64,000 nucleotides of DNA from Mucilaginibacter lacusdianchii (GCF_009770985.1 NZ_WSRW01000003.1:667275-731274), one strand, 5' to 3'; counted from the stretch's first letter, positions 9,969 through 18,784 are shown. A program made the numbers and translations. Notes: generated by a model from the letters alone, not told the origin.

Positions 9969-11159
9969 TTAAAAGCTACTACTCGAACCACCGCCTCCTG
10001 CGCTACCACCGCCAAATTTAAAGGCCGGGTCAGCGGGGGCTCCTGGTGTTTCAGAAAATGTGCCGGCTACAATTAACGATTCTACTTTAATATGCTCCAT
10101 TAAATCTGTCTTGTTTAATGATTCTTGGGTAAAGCCATGTTTTGGAACTTTCAAGTATTGATGTATCCAATATGCTAAACCAGTTACAAGTACGCCGGCC
10201 AGGGTAAGCATTGTTTCAATTGGCAACAAATGATAATAATTGCGGAAAGTAAATACAGCTGCTGCAATGAGCAACAAACCAGTACGTAATAGTATAACGT
10301 TCTTTTTTCTGATTCCAAAGCCTATGTAAACAAAAGGCACGGCAATTGTCCATATCCAAAATATGAAGCCAAAAGGCACAGTCGTATTTTGCTCATAGCT
10401 AAAGTTATGAAGTGCATTACCCACTTTTTGTACTACATAATAATTGCCGGCCACGTACAAAGTAATTAAACCTAATATTTGAACCACATCTAAGCAGGTA
10501 TGGTAATTTGCGTAGTCTGACCGAAGTTGGGCCTTTGCGCTTAACCAATATAGTACACCCGCGGCGGCCATAGTTATAAATGGCAATGTGGCCTCGCCAA
10601 TGGAACCCAAGTTACTCCAGCTAAAAAATAAGATAGCGAAAAACGAGGCAAAAGCAGCTATCGTTGTAATGACATCTGCAAACCGCAGAGTTAAAAATAT
10701 GCAGAACAAAAATATTAATAAACTGCAAAATATGTATCCGCTATGGTATGCGTAAGCGTGTAAGTTATCTATAACTGATATCATGCTACCACTAATCAAT
10801 GCGCCTGCCATATACAGTAAAGCTTCATCAACACCCGAATGAAAGTACTTCTTGTCTTTTACCATCACTTCTAAGGCAACGTAACACCCTATGCCCAAAA
10901 ACAGCGACCAACCAAAGCCGTCGATGATATGGGCATCTAATATTAAAAGCGAGAGTAAGCCACATGATAGGATGGCAACAATAACCGTTAAGATAAACAG
11001 ACCACCACGAACAAAAACAGATGGAAGATAAAACCCAACCGGATGACTTTCTGTGATGTGTGTCAATTCGACTTGGCTTATTAAACCTTCATGATGTGCC
11101 TGTTCGGCTTTGTGAATAATGCGTAAGTTGGCCAGCCAGGTTTTGTTATAAATAATCAT
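9969..11159 (-). CDS. Multi-pass membrane protein with Gly/Ser-rich C-terminal tail
   Basis: A 396-residue integral membrane protein of no family I can name. A soluble N-terminus (about 1-45) is followed by some ten hydrophobic segments, then a cytoplasmic-looking tail (about 340-396) that ends in a Gly/Ser run (GGGSAGGGGSSSSF). Such a Gly/Ser terminus is seen in some TPM-domain and DUF2207-like membrane proteins, but no TPM domain is present. Its ATG overlaps the stop of the upstream DUF2157-like gene by 4 bp (ATGA), so the two are translationally coupled and probably form a pair. Function unknown. Confidence 0.75.
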   Translation of the reverse strand: MIIYNKTWLANLRIIHKAEQAHHEGLISQVELTHITESHPVGFYLPSVFVRGGLFILTVIVAILSCGLLSLLILDAHIIDGFGWSLFLGIGCYVALEVMVKDKKYFHSGVDEALLYMAGALISGSMISVIDNLHAYAYHSGYIFCSLLIFLFCIFLTLRFADVITTIAAFASFFAILFFSWSNLGSIGEATLPFITMAAAGVLYWLSAKAQLRSDYANYHTCLDVVQILGLITLYVAGNYYVVQKVGNALHNFSYEQNTTVPFGFIFWIWTIAVPFVYIGFGIRKKNVILLRTGLLLIAAAVFTFRNYYHLLPIETMLTLAGVLVTGLAYWIHQYLKVPKHGFTQESLNKTDLMEHIKVESLIVAGTFSETPGAPADPAFKFGGGSAGGGGSSSSF

Positions 11160-12142
11160 GATGCTTTAAGTTGTCGGTTAATTTTGATCAGGAAATTAAT
11201 TATTAAAATGGCCGACACTATTAGTGTAATAAGTAATAGCATAATAGCGCCTAATTCGCCTCCCAGGCCGATGAAAAACCTTACTATTAAGCTACCAACA
11301 GCGATGTAACTATATAACACCACCAGTAATATTAAATAAAATGATTTTTGCCTATAGGCATCAATGTATATGTATGTTGCCAACACAGATATACCTAACA
11401 TCCACAATAAAGAAATGCCCAAATAGCTGTAATAGTAAAAGTAGCCGGCAAGTAAGGATATAAAAGCAACGTTTACACCATAATGCAGGTAGCTGAATGC
11501 AAAGTGCCTTTTAAAGTTGAACTTGTTCGATAAAATGGAGCCCGATATGAGCAGAATGCCTAATGATAAGTAAGTGTAAATTGTGGCTCCGCTATTAAAA
11601 GTACCAGCACTTAGAAGCTGTTTAGGCGTTACAGATACGCCCATCCACAAGGCCAAATTCACAATAGCCATACCTAAAATACCCAAATGGTCAAAAATAT
11701 AGGCAAGGTAAAACAAGCCCAGCATTGGTATAAAGGTGGCTAAGCCATAGTTATTACCAAACACATTATAGTGAAACTGCAGATAACCAACAAAAGTAAG
11801 CAAACTGATAGTGCCTAGTAGGAGTACATAGTCAAACAGTGTGCTGGGTGACTGTACCCGGGTAGTTGCAAAAGGTTTTTTATGCTTGAAACAATAAGTA
11901 AAGCTGCCGGCACTTACAGCCGCAATAAACAGCAATATAAATTGATGACCAATGGTGTCAATGTTTTTATATACGAGTATGCCCAGACCTGTGGTTAACA
12001 GAGTTACGCCCAGGTAAAACAGCGTTCTTAACTCCCAGTGTATCGAAATCAGCGGGTTTTGGTGTCTATGTTCAATACGGTTCCAAGACTCATCATCAAT
12101 AAGTCCTTGTTCACGTAAGTTTTCAAAGGTTTTGAAATTCAA
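11156..12142 (-). CDS. DUF2157-like membrane protein
   Basis: A 328-residue membrane protein. The N-terminal region (about 1-35, LREQGLIDDESWNRIE) resembles the soluble head of DUF2157 proteins, and about nine hydrophobic helices follow. First gene of a two-gene unit; its stop overlaps the start of the downstream membrane protein by 4 bp. DUF2157 has no established function. The gene downstream has a similar plan (short soluble head then many helices), so the two could be distant paralogues or subunits of one complex; that is inference. Confidence 0.72.
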   Translation of the reverse strand: MNFKTFENLREQGLIDDESWNRIEHRHQNPLISIHWELRTLFYLGVTLLTTGLGILVYKNIDTIGHQFILLFIAAVSAGSFTYCFKHKKPFATTRVQSPSTLFDYVLLLGTISLLTFVGYLQFHYNVFGNNYGLATFIPMLGLFYLAYIFDHLGILGMAIVNLALWMGVSVTPKQLLSAGTFNSGATIYTYLSLGILLISGSILSNKFNFKRHFAFSYLHYGVNVAFISLLAGYFYYYSYLGISLLWMLGISVLATYIYIDAYRQKSFYLILLVVLYSYIAVGSLIVRFFIGLGGELGAIMLLLITLIVSAILIINFLIKINRQLKAS

Positions 12143-12212
12143 AGTATACTTGATTATGTTAAGGTTAAAACAATCAAGTATACAGAAAATTAAATTACAG
12201 AATGATTTTCAG

Positions 12213-13478
12213 TTACTTCTTTAATACTTTCTTAGCCAAGGTGTCATCGCCATCTACCGGTTCAGTTATTTGTAGCCCAAGCAATTGCGTTACCATTGGG
12301 TACAGGTTTATATTTTTGAATGGCTTAATGGTTTTGTGTTCTTCAAAGGCGGGTCCCCAGGCATAAAATATTGCTTTCATGTCCGATACCTTTTTAGGGT
12401 CAAAGCCATGCGCGCCGGGGTTAGGCTTCCGGTTAGCAGCTGCAAATACCTGCGGCCAGCGTGGCACCAGCAAAATATCACCAATACGGTTAAATCTATC
12501 GTTGGCAGCATCATAATGCCAGTGCTTGGGCGTTTTATTGCGCAAATACACATCATAGCCTTTAGCCTGGCTCTTTAATGTTTGATAAGTGCTTTGAATT
12601 GTGGTTGAGTCTTTGGCATATAAGCCCACTAGGATGTCTTCGAAAGCAATGGTAAACTTTGTTGAATCAGCGGCGGCTGCCGGTAAGCGCAGCGGGTGCT
12701 GCGTATCAACCGGTGTCATGCCATGATCAGACACCAGTATAAAGTTGACAGGCAGTCCGGTGGTTTTAACGGCTTTGTTTAACTCTTTTATGGCTGAGTC
12801 GATAAACAGTACCTGCTTACGGGTTTCAGGTGCATCAGGGCCGTAGCTATGGCCGGCGTGGTCAACTTCCGGAAAGTAAAACGTAATTAAATGCGGGCGT
12901 TTCTCGACCGGAAGTTTCAGCCAATTCACAACGGTTTGTATACGTTCGTGAATGCCGATTTTTTCGGAGTAACGGTAAAAGTAAGTAGGGTATGTGCTTT
13001 TTATATCCGCTTCAGATCCTACCCAGTAAAAGCTGGCGGTTAGCATCTGTTGTTGCTCGGCCAGTACCCATAGTGGTGTGCCGCCGTACCATTTTCCTTC
13101 GGTAGTTGTTTTACCTTTATAGCTATAGGTTTGTTTAAAGTTGCGATCGTAAAAGCGGTTGCTCACCAATCCGCTGTGCGATGGGTACAAACCCGTTACC
13201 ATGGTGTAATGGTTAGGAAAGGTGATAGAAGGATAGGATGGCACCATTGTTTTTGCCTTAACTCCGCTTTTGCTTAAAGCCAACAGGTTTTGCGCATGAT
13301 ACTTCTCGGCATAATTATACCGAAACCCATCTACCGAAATCATAATTACATATGGCTTTTGTTGTTGTTCGGCGCTGTTTTGACGGCCCTCCACTACCTG
13401 CTGCTCATTTTCAACCGTCTGGCCATATGTAAAAAGGCTCAAGCACAAGCCCAATGTAAATAAAAACTGTTTTTTCAT
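12213..13478 (-). CDS. ENPP-type alkaline phosphatase superfamily phosphodiesterase
   Basis: A 421-residue exported enzyme of the nucleotide pyrophosphatase/phosphodiesterase group. The ATG at 13476-13478 is chosen because it starts a clear signal peptide (MKKQFLFTLGLCLSLFTYGQ); the frame is open to 13592 but the added residues are not signal-like. Metal and catalytic residues are visible: SVDGFR (Asp), SITFPNHYT (nucleophile Thr), PEVDHAGHSYG (Asp and His), VSDHGM (Asp-His) and NPGAHGFD (His). Family members hydrolyse nucleotide or phospholipid phosphodiesters; the substrate here cannot be told. Located in the periplasm or on the outer membrane. Confidence 0.87.
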   Translation of the reverse strand: MKKQFLFTLGLCLSLFTYGQTVENEQQVVEGRQNSAEQQQKPYVIMISVDGFRYNYAEKYHAQNLLALSKSGVKAKTMVPSYPSITFPNHYTMVTGLYPSHSGLVSNRFYDRNFKQTYSYKGKTTTEGKWYGGTPLWVLAEQQQMLTASFYWVGSEADIKSTYPTYFYRYSEKIGIHERIQTVVNWLKLPVEKRPHLITFYFPEVDHAGHSYGPDAPETRKQVLFIDSAIKELNKAVKTTGLPVNFILVSDHGMTPVDTQHPLRLPAAAADSTKFTIAFEDILVGLYAKDSTTIQSTYQTLKSQAKGYDVYLRNKTPKHWHYDAANDRFNRIGDILLVPRWPQVFAAANRKPNPGAHGFDPKKVSDMKAIFYAWGPAFEEHKTIKPFKNINLYPMVTQLLGLQITEPVDGDDTLAKKVLKK

Positions 13479-13666
13479 TTTAGTAAATAAGCGCTCAAAA
13501 TTAAGCAAAAGCGCCGTTTTCAAATTGATTGTTTGGTAAAGTAATTTAGGTTTGGTTTCAAGTCCGTTTTGTACGTTTATATAAATCATCATGTTACTTG
13601 CTGTCTAGGGTGATAGTTTAATACATCATTTTTCGCTATCATTGTTTGCCTAAACGGACGATCATT

Positions 13667-14356
13667 ATGAATGTAAAAGTTATTGCCTTTGATGCCGACG
13701 ACACCCTTTGGGTGAATGAACCATATTTTAGAGCAACTGAAGAAAAATTTTGCAGCTTATTTGGCGAATTTTTATCGCAGCACGATATTGAACGCGAACT
13801 GTTAAAAACCGAGATATTTAATCTTCCGCTATACGGGTATGGTATCAAAGGGTTTACATTATCGATGATTGAGGCTGCAATGAATATTACGGCCGGTAAG
13901 CTAAGTGCAGAGGCAGTAGAGAAGATACTGAACCTTGGCAAAGAAATGCTTAACCAACCAGTTGAGCTATTAGAAGGAGTAGAGCAGGTATTGCAAGCTT
14001 TACAACCACACTATCGCTTGGTAGTAGCTACCAAAGGCGATCTGCTGGATCAGGAACGTAAATTAAAAAAATCGGGTTTAGCGCATTATTTCCACCACAT
14101 TGAAATTATGTCTGAAAAGGATGACGCTAGTTATCTTAAGTTGGTAAAGCATTTAGATATACAACCGCAGGAACTACTGATGGTAGGCAATTCACTTAAA
14201 TCAGATATTTTGCCTGTTTTGCAAGTAGGCGGACACGCCATACATGTACCCTACCACATCACCTGGGTACACGAAACAGTGGAAAGCCAGGTAGAACATG
14301 CCAATTTTAAAAGTGTAGAACACATTCAACAAATTATGCCATACTTGTTGAATTGA
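13667..14356 (+). CDS. HAD family hydrolase
   Basis: A 229-residue cytoplasmic HAD phosphatase. Motif I DADDTLW supplies the nucleophile Asp and the acid/base Asp; motif II Thr/Ser lies in VVATKG, and motif III/IV is in LLMVGNSLKSDILP. The four-helix cap region lies between. The frame is open to a TTG at 13646, but the ATG at 13667 directly precedes the first beta-strand (NVKVIAFDADD) and is preferred. Close to YjjG-like phosphatases in plan, which act on nucleotides, but substrate is not assignable. Convergent with the TraB gene, with only 16 bp between stops and no visible terminator. Confidence 0.85.
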   Translation: MNVKVIAFDADDTLWVNEPYFRATEEKFCSLFGEFLSQHDIERELLKTEIFNLPLYGYGIKGFTLSMIEAAMNITAGKLSAEAVEKILNLGKEMLNQPVELLEGVEQVLQALQPHYRLVVATKGDLLDQERKLKKSGLAHYFHHIEIMSEKDDASYLKLVKHLDIQPQELLMVGNSLKSDILPVLQVGGHAIHVPYHITWVHETVESQVEHANFKSVEHIQQIMPYLLN

Positions 14357-14372
14357 TATAATAAACCACCTA

Positions 14373-15266
14373 TTACTTTAAGGCCGCTGTTGTGAAAGTA
14401 AATGGAACCGGTTGTAGCGTATACCCCTTTTTGCGTAACAAAGCAATTAAACCAGTTTTGCCACCTAAGTGGCCGCCGCCTACTGCAATGAATGTACTGG
14501 TTTTGCCAAGCAAGTTTTCTATTCTATTAGCCATTACTATATTGCGTTTAACCAATAACGCTTCATTAAAACTAGGGTCTAACGGCATATTTTCACTTAA
14601 ATCTTCCATCAGGTGTTCAACGTCTTGTTTTACATATACTTTAGTCAGGTTTTGTATAATAGCCGTTGGTGATTGATAATCCTTCAGCATATCTTTTAAC
14701 ATTTGTACTTGAGTGGATATGGCTATGGCATCAATGGCTTGCAACTGTTCGGCAACAGTTTCTAATCCGCCAACCGAATCTTTTAAGCTAACCGCCCTTT
14801 TATACATTTCCATATCTATGGAAGTGGTACGTCCGTCATTCATCAAAAACGATGTGATAAAAATGGGCTTAACACGGTAAACGTTATCGCCCAGCAATTG
14901 TAGGGTTGCCGAGGTTTTAATCAGTCGCTGTAATTTGCTTAAAGACGAAGTGTCTAATAATTTATCTATCCTTTGTGTTGAGTCGGTGATGAAAATTTTA
15001 CTCATCATTTCCATCGGGTTTATTTTACCAAAGTCCAGTTCAAAATAAACCTGACGTGTTTGTGCCAGTTTAGCAAATACGGGTTGCGGTAGTTTGTACA
15101 GGGTGGTATCAAACAGATGCACCGTTCCAAACAGGTAAGTCGGCTGTTTAATATTTTTGCCTTTAATTTGCCATAGCAAGCTTTTTTGCTGTGTTTGTGC
15201 ATGGGTTAAAGTTGCAAATTGCGTTAACCCGATTATTAGCAATGCCAGTAGTTTATAAAATTTCAT
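14373..15266 (-). CDS. TraB/GumN family protein
   Basis: A 297-residue exported protein with a signal peptide (about 1-23, ending in THAQ). The family hallmarks are both present: YLFGTVHLFD near residue 44 and the C-terminal GGGHLGG near 262, which form the putative metal-binding site of this erythromycin-esterase-like fold. The TraB/GumN/TIKI family includes predicted metalloproteases, but no activity is proven for bacterial members of this type. Single gene, divergent from the small gene at 15383. Confidence 0.85.
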   Translation of the reverse strand: MKFYKLLALLIIGLTQFATLTHAQTQQKSLLWQIKGKNIKQPTYLFGTVHLFDTTLYKLPQPVFAKLAQTRQVYFELDFGKINPMEMMSKIFITDSTQRIDKLLDTSSLSKLQRLIKTSATLQLLGDNVYRVKPIFITSFLMNDGRTTSIDMEMYKRAVSLKDSVGGLETVAEQLQAIDAIAISTQVQMLKDMLKDYQSPTAIIQNLTKVYVKQDVEHLMEDLSENMPLDPSFNEALLVKRNIVMANRIENLLGKTSTFIAVGGGHLGGKTGLIALLRKKGYTLQPVPFTFTTAALK

Positions 15267-15368
15267 GCTATGTTTTTTGTTATCATATAAACATGCTAAA
15301 ATGTTGCTTGTTACGCAAGGCGTGAATGCGTTTTTATATTATTTAGTGTGATTAATGTTGGCTTTTAC

Positions 15369-15376
15369 TATTTTTG
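15369..15376 (+). promoter_or_regulatory. Bacteroidota -7 element, nearly leaderless start
   Basis: TATTTTTG matches TAnnTTTG and ends 6 bp before the ATG at 15383. Transcription starting the usual few bases after the element would leave a leader of only about 0-3 nt. The -33 region is a weak match. Confidence 0.5.
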
Positions 15377-15382
15377 GTATCC

Positions 15383-15655
15383 ATGTTACCCATAACCAAC
15401 CATTCGCTCGAGAAACTGGAAAGTTTGCTGAAAACATCGGGTTATAAAGTGCGTTATGAAAAAGGCAACTTTAAAACCGGTGCTTGCCTGTTGCAAAACA
15501 GCCGCATGATTGTGGTCAATAAGTTTTCGAACTTAGAAAGCAAGATTCAGGCTGTAATTGAATTAATCAGGCAATTGGAAATGGATTACAAACAATTAGA
15601 CGATAAACAGCTGGCCTTTTTGCAGCAAATTAAACAAACCGAACTGCAGCTGTGA
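15383..15655 (+). CDS. Conserved small protein of unknown function
   Basis: A 90-residue soluble protein, no signal peptide. The first half looks alpha/beta (LLKTSGYKVRYEKGNFKTGAC), the second half is helical and Gln/Leu-rich (IRQLEMDYKQLDDKQLAFLQQ). The ATG at 15383 is preferred to an in-frame TTG at 15374 because a -7 promoter element ends at 15376. Its stop overlaps the start of the metallo-beta-lactamase gene by 4 bp (GTGA), so the two are translationally coupled. I do not recognise a named family. Confidence 0.75.
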   Translation: MLPITNHSLEKLESLLKTSGYKVRYEKGNFKTGACLLQNSRMIVVNKFSNLESKIQAVIELIRQLEMDYKQLDDKQLAFLQQIKQTELQL

Positions 15656-16413
15656 CCATAACATTTTTAGGAACCGGAACGTCGCAGGGTGTGCCTGTTA
15701 TAGCCTGCGGCTGCGAAGTATGTACATCAACCGACAGGCACGATAAACGCTTACGTACTTCTGTGCTTATCGAGTCGGACGGAACTACGGTAGTGATTGA
15801 TAGTGGGCCGGATTTTCGTTACCAGATGCTACGTGAAGGAGTGAAGTATCTGGATGCTGTTGTTTTTACTCATGAGCATAAAGACCATACGGCAGGATTG
15901 GACGATATTCGTGCCTTCAACTTCTTTCAGGGAAAGGCTATGGACGTATATGCAGTGCCACGCGTACAAGAATCACTTAAGCGGGAATTTGCCTACATAT
16001 TTGCTGAGTATAAGTACCCCGGTATACCCGAGCTGAACTTGCATAGCATCGGTTTAAAGCCTTTTGATATCGGGTCTTTACATTTGATTCCATTAGAGGT
16101 ACTGCATTATAAACTGCCGGTTCTTGGCTTCCGCGTTAATGACTTTACTTATATTACCGACGCTAAAACCATCAGTAATTCCGAAAAGGAAAAAATCAAG
16201 GGGAGTAAGGTGTTGGTTATTAATGCGCTTCAAAAGGAGCCACACATCTCTCATTTTACTTTACATGAAGCCATTGCCTTCGCTCAGGAAATTGGTGCTG
16301 AGATAACATATTTAACGCACATCAGTCACCGCTTGGGTAAGCATGCTGACGTATCAAAAGAATTACCGCCAAATGTTCAACTGGCGTACGATGGATTGAA
16401 AATAGAAGTTTAA
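15652..16413 (+). CDS. Metallo-beta-lactamase-fold hydrolase, PhnP-like
   Basis: A 253-residue cytoplasmic hydrolase. The binuclear metal motif HEHKDHTAGLDD (about residues 74-85) is intact, and a later His lies in THISHR. The N-terminal GTGTSQGVPVIACGCEVC segment with three Cys is typical of the PhnP-like subgroup, where Cys/His residues bind a structural zinc. PhnP proper cleaves cyclic phosphodiesters; no phn genes are nearby, so the substrate is open. GTG start overlaps the stop of the 90-residue gene by 4 bp. Confidence 0.87.
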   Translation: MTITFLGTGTSQGVPVIACGCEVCTSTDRHDKRLRTSVLIESDGTTVVIDSGPDFRYQMLREGVKYLDAVVFTHEHKDHTAGLDDIRAFNFFQGKAMDVYAVPRVQESLKREFAYIFAEYKYPGIPELNLHSIGLKPFDIGSLHLIPLEVLHYKLPVLGFRVNDFTYITDAKTISNSEKEKIKGSKVLVINALQKEPHISHFTLHEAIAFAQEIGAEITYLTHISHRLGKHADVSKELPPNVQLAYDGLKIEV

Positions 16414-16470
16414 GATAAAACTAACTTTTCATACCATCCCGATAATTCCTACCTTGCACTATCTACTCTT

Positions 16471-17775
16471 ATGGAAAAATCAGACGTAATCGTTATTGGT
16501 GCCGGTGCATCCGGATTGATGGCGGCTTATTCTTTGGCACAGGCTGGTAAAAAGGTTACTGTATTAGAGGCATGTAACCGTACTGGCGGGCGTATCTACA
16601 CATTGGGTGATACCTTGTTTTTTAAACACGCTGAATTGGGTGCTGAATTTGTACATGGTAACTTACCGGTAACACTTAATCTGTTACAAAAAGCCGGTAT
16701 TAGCTACAGCGCTATAAGCGGCGATATGTGGCAATACCGCAACGGAACATTTACAAAAGATGCCGGTATGATTGAAGGCTGGGATCTGCTGATGAAGAAG
16801 TTGAATTCTGTAAAAGAAGATACAACGCTAGATGATTTTCTTGATACTCATTTTTACGATATGAAGTATGAAGACCTGAAAGATTCTGTACGTCGTTATG
16901 CTGCCGGTTATGATACCAGCGACACATCTCGGGTTAGTGTGTTGGCGTTACGGCGCGAATGGCAGGGAGAAGATGAGGAACATCAATACAGGATAGAAGG
17001 CGGTTACTGTGCAATGATACAGTACTTGGTTGCCGAAATTAAAAACTCTGGTGGCGAAATATTTTTAAATCAGCCGGTTAAAGAAATTCAATGGCAGCAC
17101 AATGATGTAAGCATAATTACTGCTGACCGTAATATTTATAAAGCTGAACAAGTAGTTGTAGCGCTTCCGTTAGGTGTGCTGCAAGCGTCACCGGATGATA
17201 GCGGAGCGCTCTCCTTTACGCCACCTGTTAAAGAACAAACGCAGGCATTGCAAAAAATGGGATTTGGCGCTATCATTAAAGTATTGCTTCAATTTGATAA
17301 CTTGTTTTGGGAGGACGAAGTAACCGAAGAACTGGTTGGCAAAAGTTTGAAGGATATGTTGTTTTTGTTTTCGGACGAACAAATACCCACCTGGTGGACA
17401 CAGGCACCGGCTCATGTACCATTGCTTACTGGCTGGTTGGGCGGTGCACCTGCTAACAAATGGCGGAACAAACCGGAAACCGAAATATTGGATGAGGCAT
17501 TACAGTCGCTCAGCAATATTTTTAACCGTAGTGTCGATGCTTTAAAAGAACAGTTGGTAGCGTGGCACGTTGCCAATTGGACTGCCGAGCCCTACACCCG
17601 CGGCTCATATGCGTATGATACGGTAGATACAGTAGAGTCGCTCAAAGTACTAACTAAACCCATCGAAAATACCGTATTTTTTGCCGGCGAATACATGTAC
17701 ACCGGCCCGGCTATGGGTACGGTTGAAGCCGCGTTAACCAGTGGGCAGGATGTAGCCGAACAAATGTTGAAGTAG
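16471..17775 (+). CDS. FAD-dependent amine oxidase (flavin monoamine oxidase family)
   Basis: A 434-residue flavoprotein. The dinucleotide-binding motif is GAGASGLMAAYSLAQAGKKV at residues about 9-28, followed by the GG-doublet segment NRTGGRIYT. The C-terminal FAD motif is FFAGEYMYTGPAMGTVEAAL (about 402-421), and a Trp-rich substrate region (VANWTAEPYTRGSY) precedes it. The family oxidises amines to aldehydes or imines with H2O2 release; some members act on polyamines or act as protoporphyrinogen-like oxidases. Substrate is unknown. No signal peptide. It lies 61 bp upstream of the arsenic operon on the same strand but is probably separate, because the ArsR operator lies between. Confidence 0.87.
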   Translation: MEKSDVIVIGAGASGLMAAYSLAQAGKKVTVLEACNRTGGRIYTLGDTLFFKHAELGAEFVHGNLPVTLNLLQKAGISYSAISGDMWQYRNGTFTKDAGMIEGWDLLMKKLNSVKEDTTLDDFLDTHFYDMKYEDLKDSVRRYAAGYDTSDTSRVSVLALRREWQGEDEEHQYRIEGGYCAMIQYLVAEIKNSGGEIFLNQPVKEIQWQHNDVSIITADRNIYKAEQVVVALPLGVLQASPDDSGALSFTPPVKEQTQALQKMGFGAIIKVLLQFDNLFWEDEVTEELVGKSLKDMLFLFSDEQIPTWWTQAPAHVPLLTGWLGGAPANKWRNKPETEILDEALQSLSNIFNRSVDALKEQLVAWHVANWTAEPYTRGSYAYDTVDTVESLKVLTKPIENTVFFAGEYMYTGPAMGTVEAALTSGQDVAEQMLK

Positions 17776-17817
17776 CATTGGTTTAATCAAATAGTCGATT
17801 TTATTTTATAAATATTA

Positions 17818-17833
17818 ATCGTAATATTGCGAT
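17818..17833. promoter_or_regulatory. Probable ArsR operator, site 1
   Basis: ATCGTAATATTGCGAT is a near-perfect 16-bp palindrome (one mismatched pair) ending 3 bp before the arsR ATG. A second copy with 14 of 16 identical bases lies at 18185-18200 before the next gene. Palindromes of this kind between promoter and start are the usual binding sites of ArsR-family repressors, so autoregulation is inferred. Confidence 0.75.
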
Positions 17834-17836
17834 ATA

Positions 17837-18166
17837 ATGGGTGCCACTAAAACAGAAATATTTACAGAAGAGCAAAACCACTTGGCTAGTATGCTTAAAG
17901 CAATGGCTCATCCGGCGCGGATAGCCATTTTACAGCATTTGATGGCTGCCAATGCTTGTATTTGTGGCGACCTGGTAGAAGAGCTAGGTTTAGCACAAGC
18001 GACTATCTCTCAGCATCTTAAAGAACTTAAAAACGCAGGATTAATTCAGGGCACTATAGAAGGCGTAAGCGTATGTTATTGCATCGAACCCAATACATGG
18101 GCTGCATTGCAAAATCAGCTAGGCGCGTTTTTTAGCTCTTATAAAGGCAGCAATACCTGTTGTTAA
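17837..18166 (+). CDS. arsR: ArsR family arsenic-responsive repressor
   Basis: A 109-residue winged-helix repressor. The HTH recognition region is LAQATISQHLKELKNAGLI (about residues 55-73). A Cys-X-Cys pair (NACICGDLV, about 40-48) sits where the classical arsenic-sensing ELCVCDL motif lies in E. coli ArsR, and the protein also ends with two Cys (SNTCC). As(III) binding at the CxC would release DNA. First gene of arsR-DUF6428-arsC-acr3; flanked by two matching palindromic operators. Confidence 0.9.
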   Translation: MGATKTEIFTEEQNHLASMLKAMAHPARIAILQHLMAANACICGDLVEELGLAQATISQHLKELKNAGLIQGTIEGVSVCYCIEPNTWAALQNQLGAFFSSYKGSNTCC

Positions 18167-18184
18167 AAATTTTTGTTACTATCT

Positions 18185-18200
18185 ATCGTAATATTACAAT
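18185..18200. promoter_or_regulatory. Probable ArsR operator, site 2
   Basis: ATCGTAATATTACAAT lies between arsR and the DUF6428 gene and matches site 1 (17818-17833) at 14 of 16 positions. It implies an internal, ArsR-controlled promoter for the structural genes. A TTTTTG stretch about 15 bp upstream could be part of that promoter. Confidence 0.7.
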
Positions 18201-18216
18201 TAAAAGGAAAAATTAA

Positions 18217-18771
18217 ATGGATAATCAAATGAATTGGCAATACTTCAAGCAACAATTGCTGAATGAGCCGGAGCGGCATCTGCAATTTCAATATGCAAAG
18301 GATAAACTGGTGAATGCATCATACCACCTCACGGAAATTAAGCAGGCTCCTATTACGTCGGTAGATTGTGGCGGCAAATTAAATACCTGGACGGAGGTTA
18401 TACTGCAACTTTGGGAACCACCTCAACTAGAAGCTGAACGGTCCATGAACGTGAGTAAGGCGCTATCTATCATCGAAATTGTAGAAAACGTAATGCCTAT
18501 TGAACCAATGGCCATTGTTAAAATAGAATTTGGTAACGATGAGTTTGCAACACGGCAGATGCTGCCGACCCAGATATTAATTCAGGGAGACAATTTGATT
18601 GTCGATCTGCAAGCAGATGTTACACAGTGCAAAGCCATAAGCAGAGGGGAAAGCTGCGGTACTACTACCAACGGTGATGAGTGCTGCACACCTACAAAAC
18701 CTGTAATTCAACTTGTTAATCTGGTAAAGGCAAATGCGGACTGTTGTACACCTGGATCAGGATGCTGTTAG
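18217..18771 (+). CDS. DUF6428 family protein, Cys-rich C-terminus, arsenic operon member
   Basis: A 184-residue soluble protein of the family that accompanies arsenic genes in Bacteroidota (DUF6428). The body (about 1-130) is alpha/beta with one Cys (DCGG). The last 55 residues carry eight more Cys, including three adjacent pairs: ECCTP, DCCTPG and the terminal GCC. The repeated CCTP element and vicinal thiols suggest As(III) binding or delivery to the ACR3 pump, which is inference. Operator site 2 lies just upstream; arsC starts 13 bp downstream. Confidence 0.8.
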   Translation: MDNQMNWQYFKQQLLNEPERHLQFQYAKDKLVNASYHLTEIKQAPITSVDCGGKLNTWTEVILQLWEPPQLEAERSMNVSKALSIIEIVENVMPIEPMAIVKIEFGNDEFATRQMLPTQILIQGDNLIVDLQADVTQCKAISRGESCGTTTNGDECCTPTKPVIQLVNLVKANADCCTPGSGCC

Positions 18772-18784
18772 TTTAAAAGAATAA

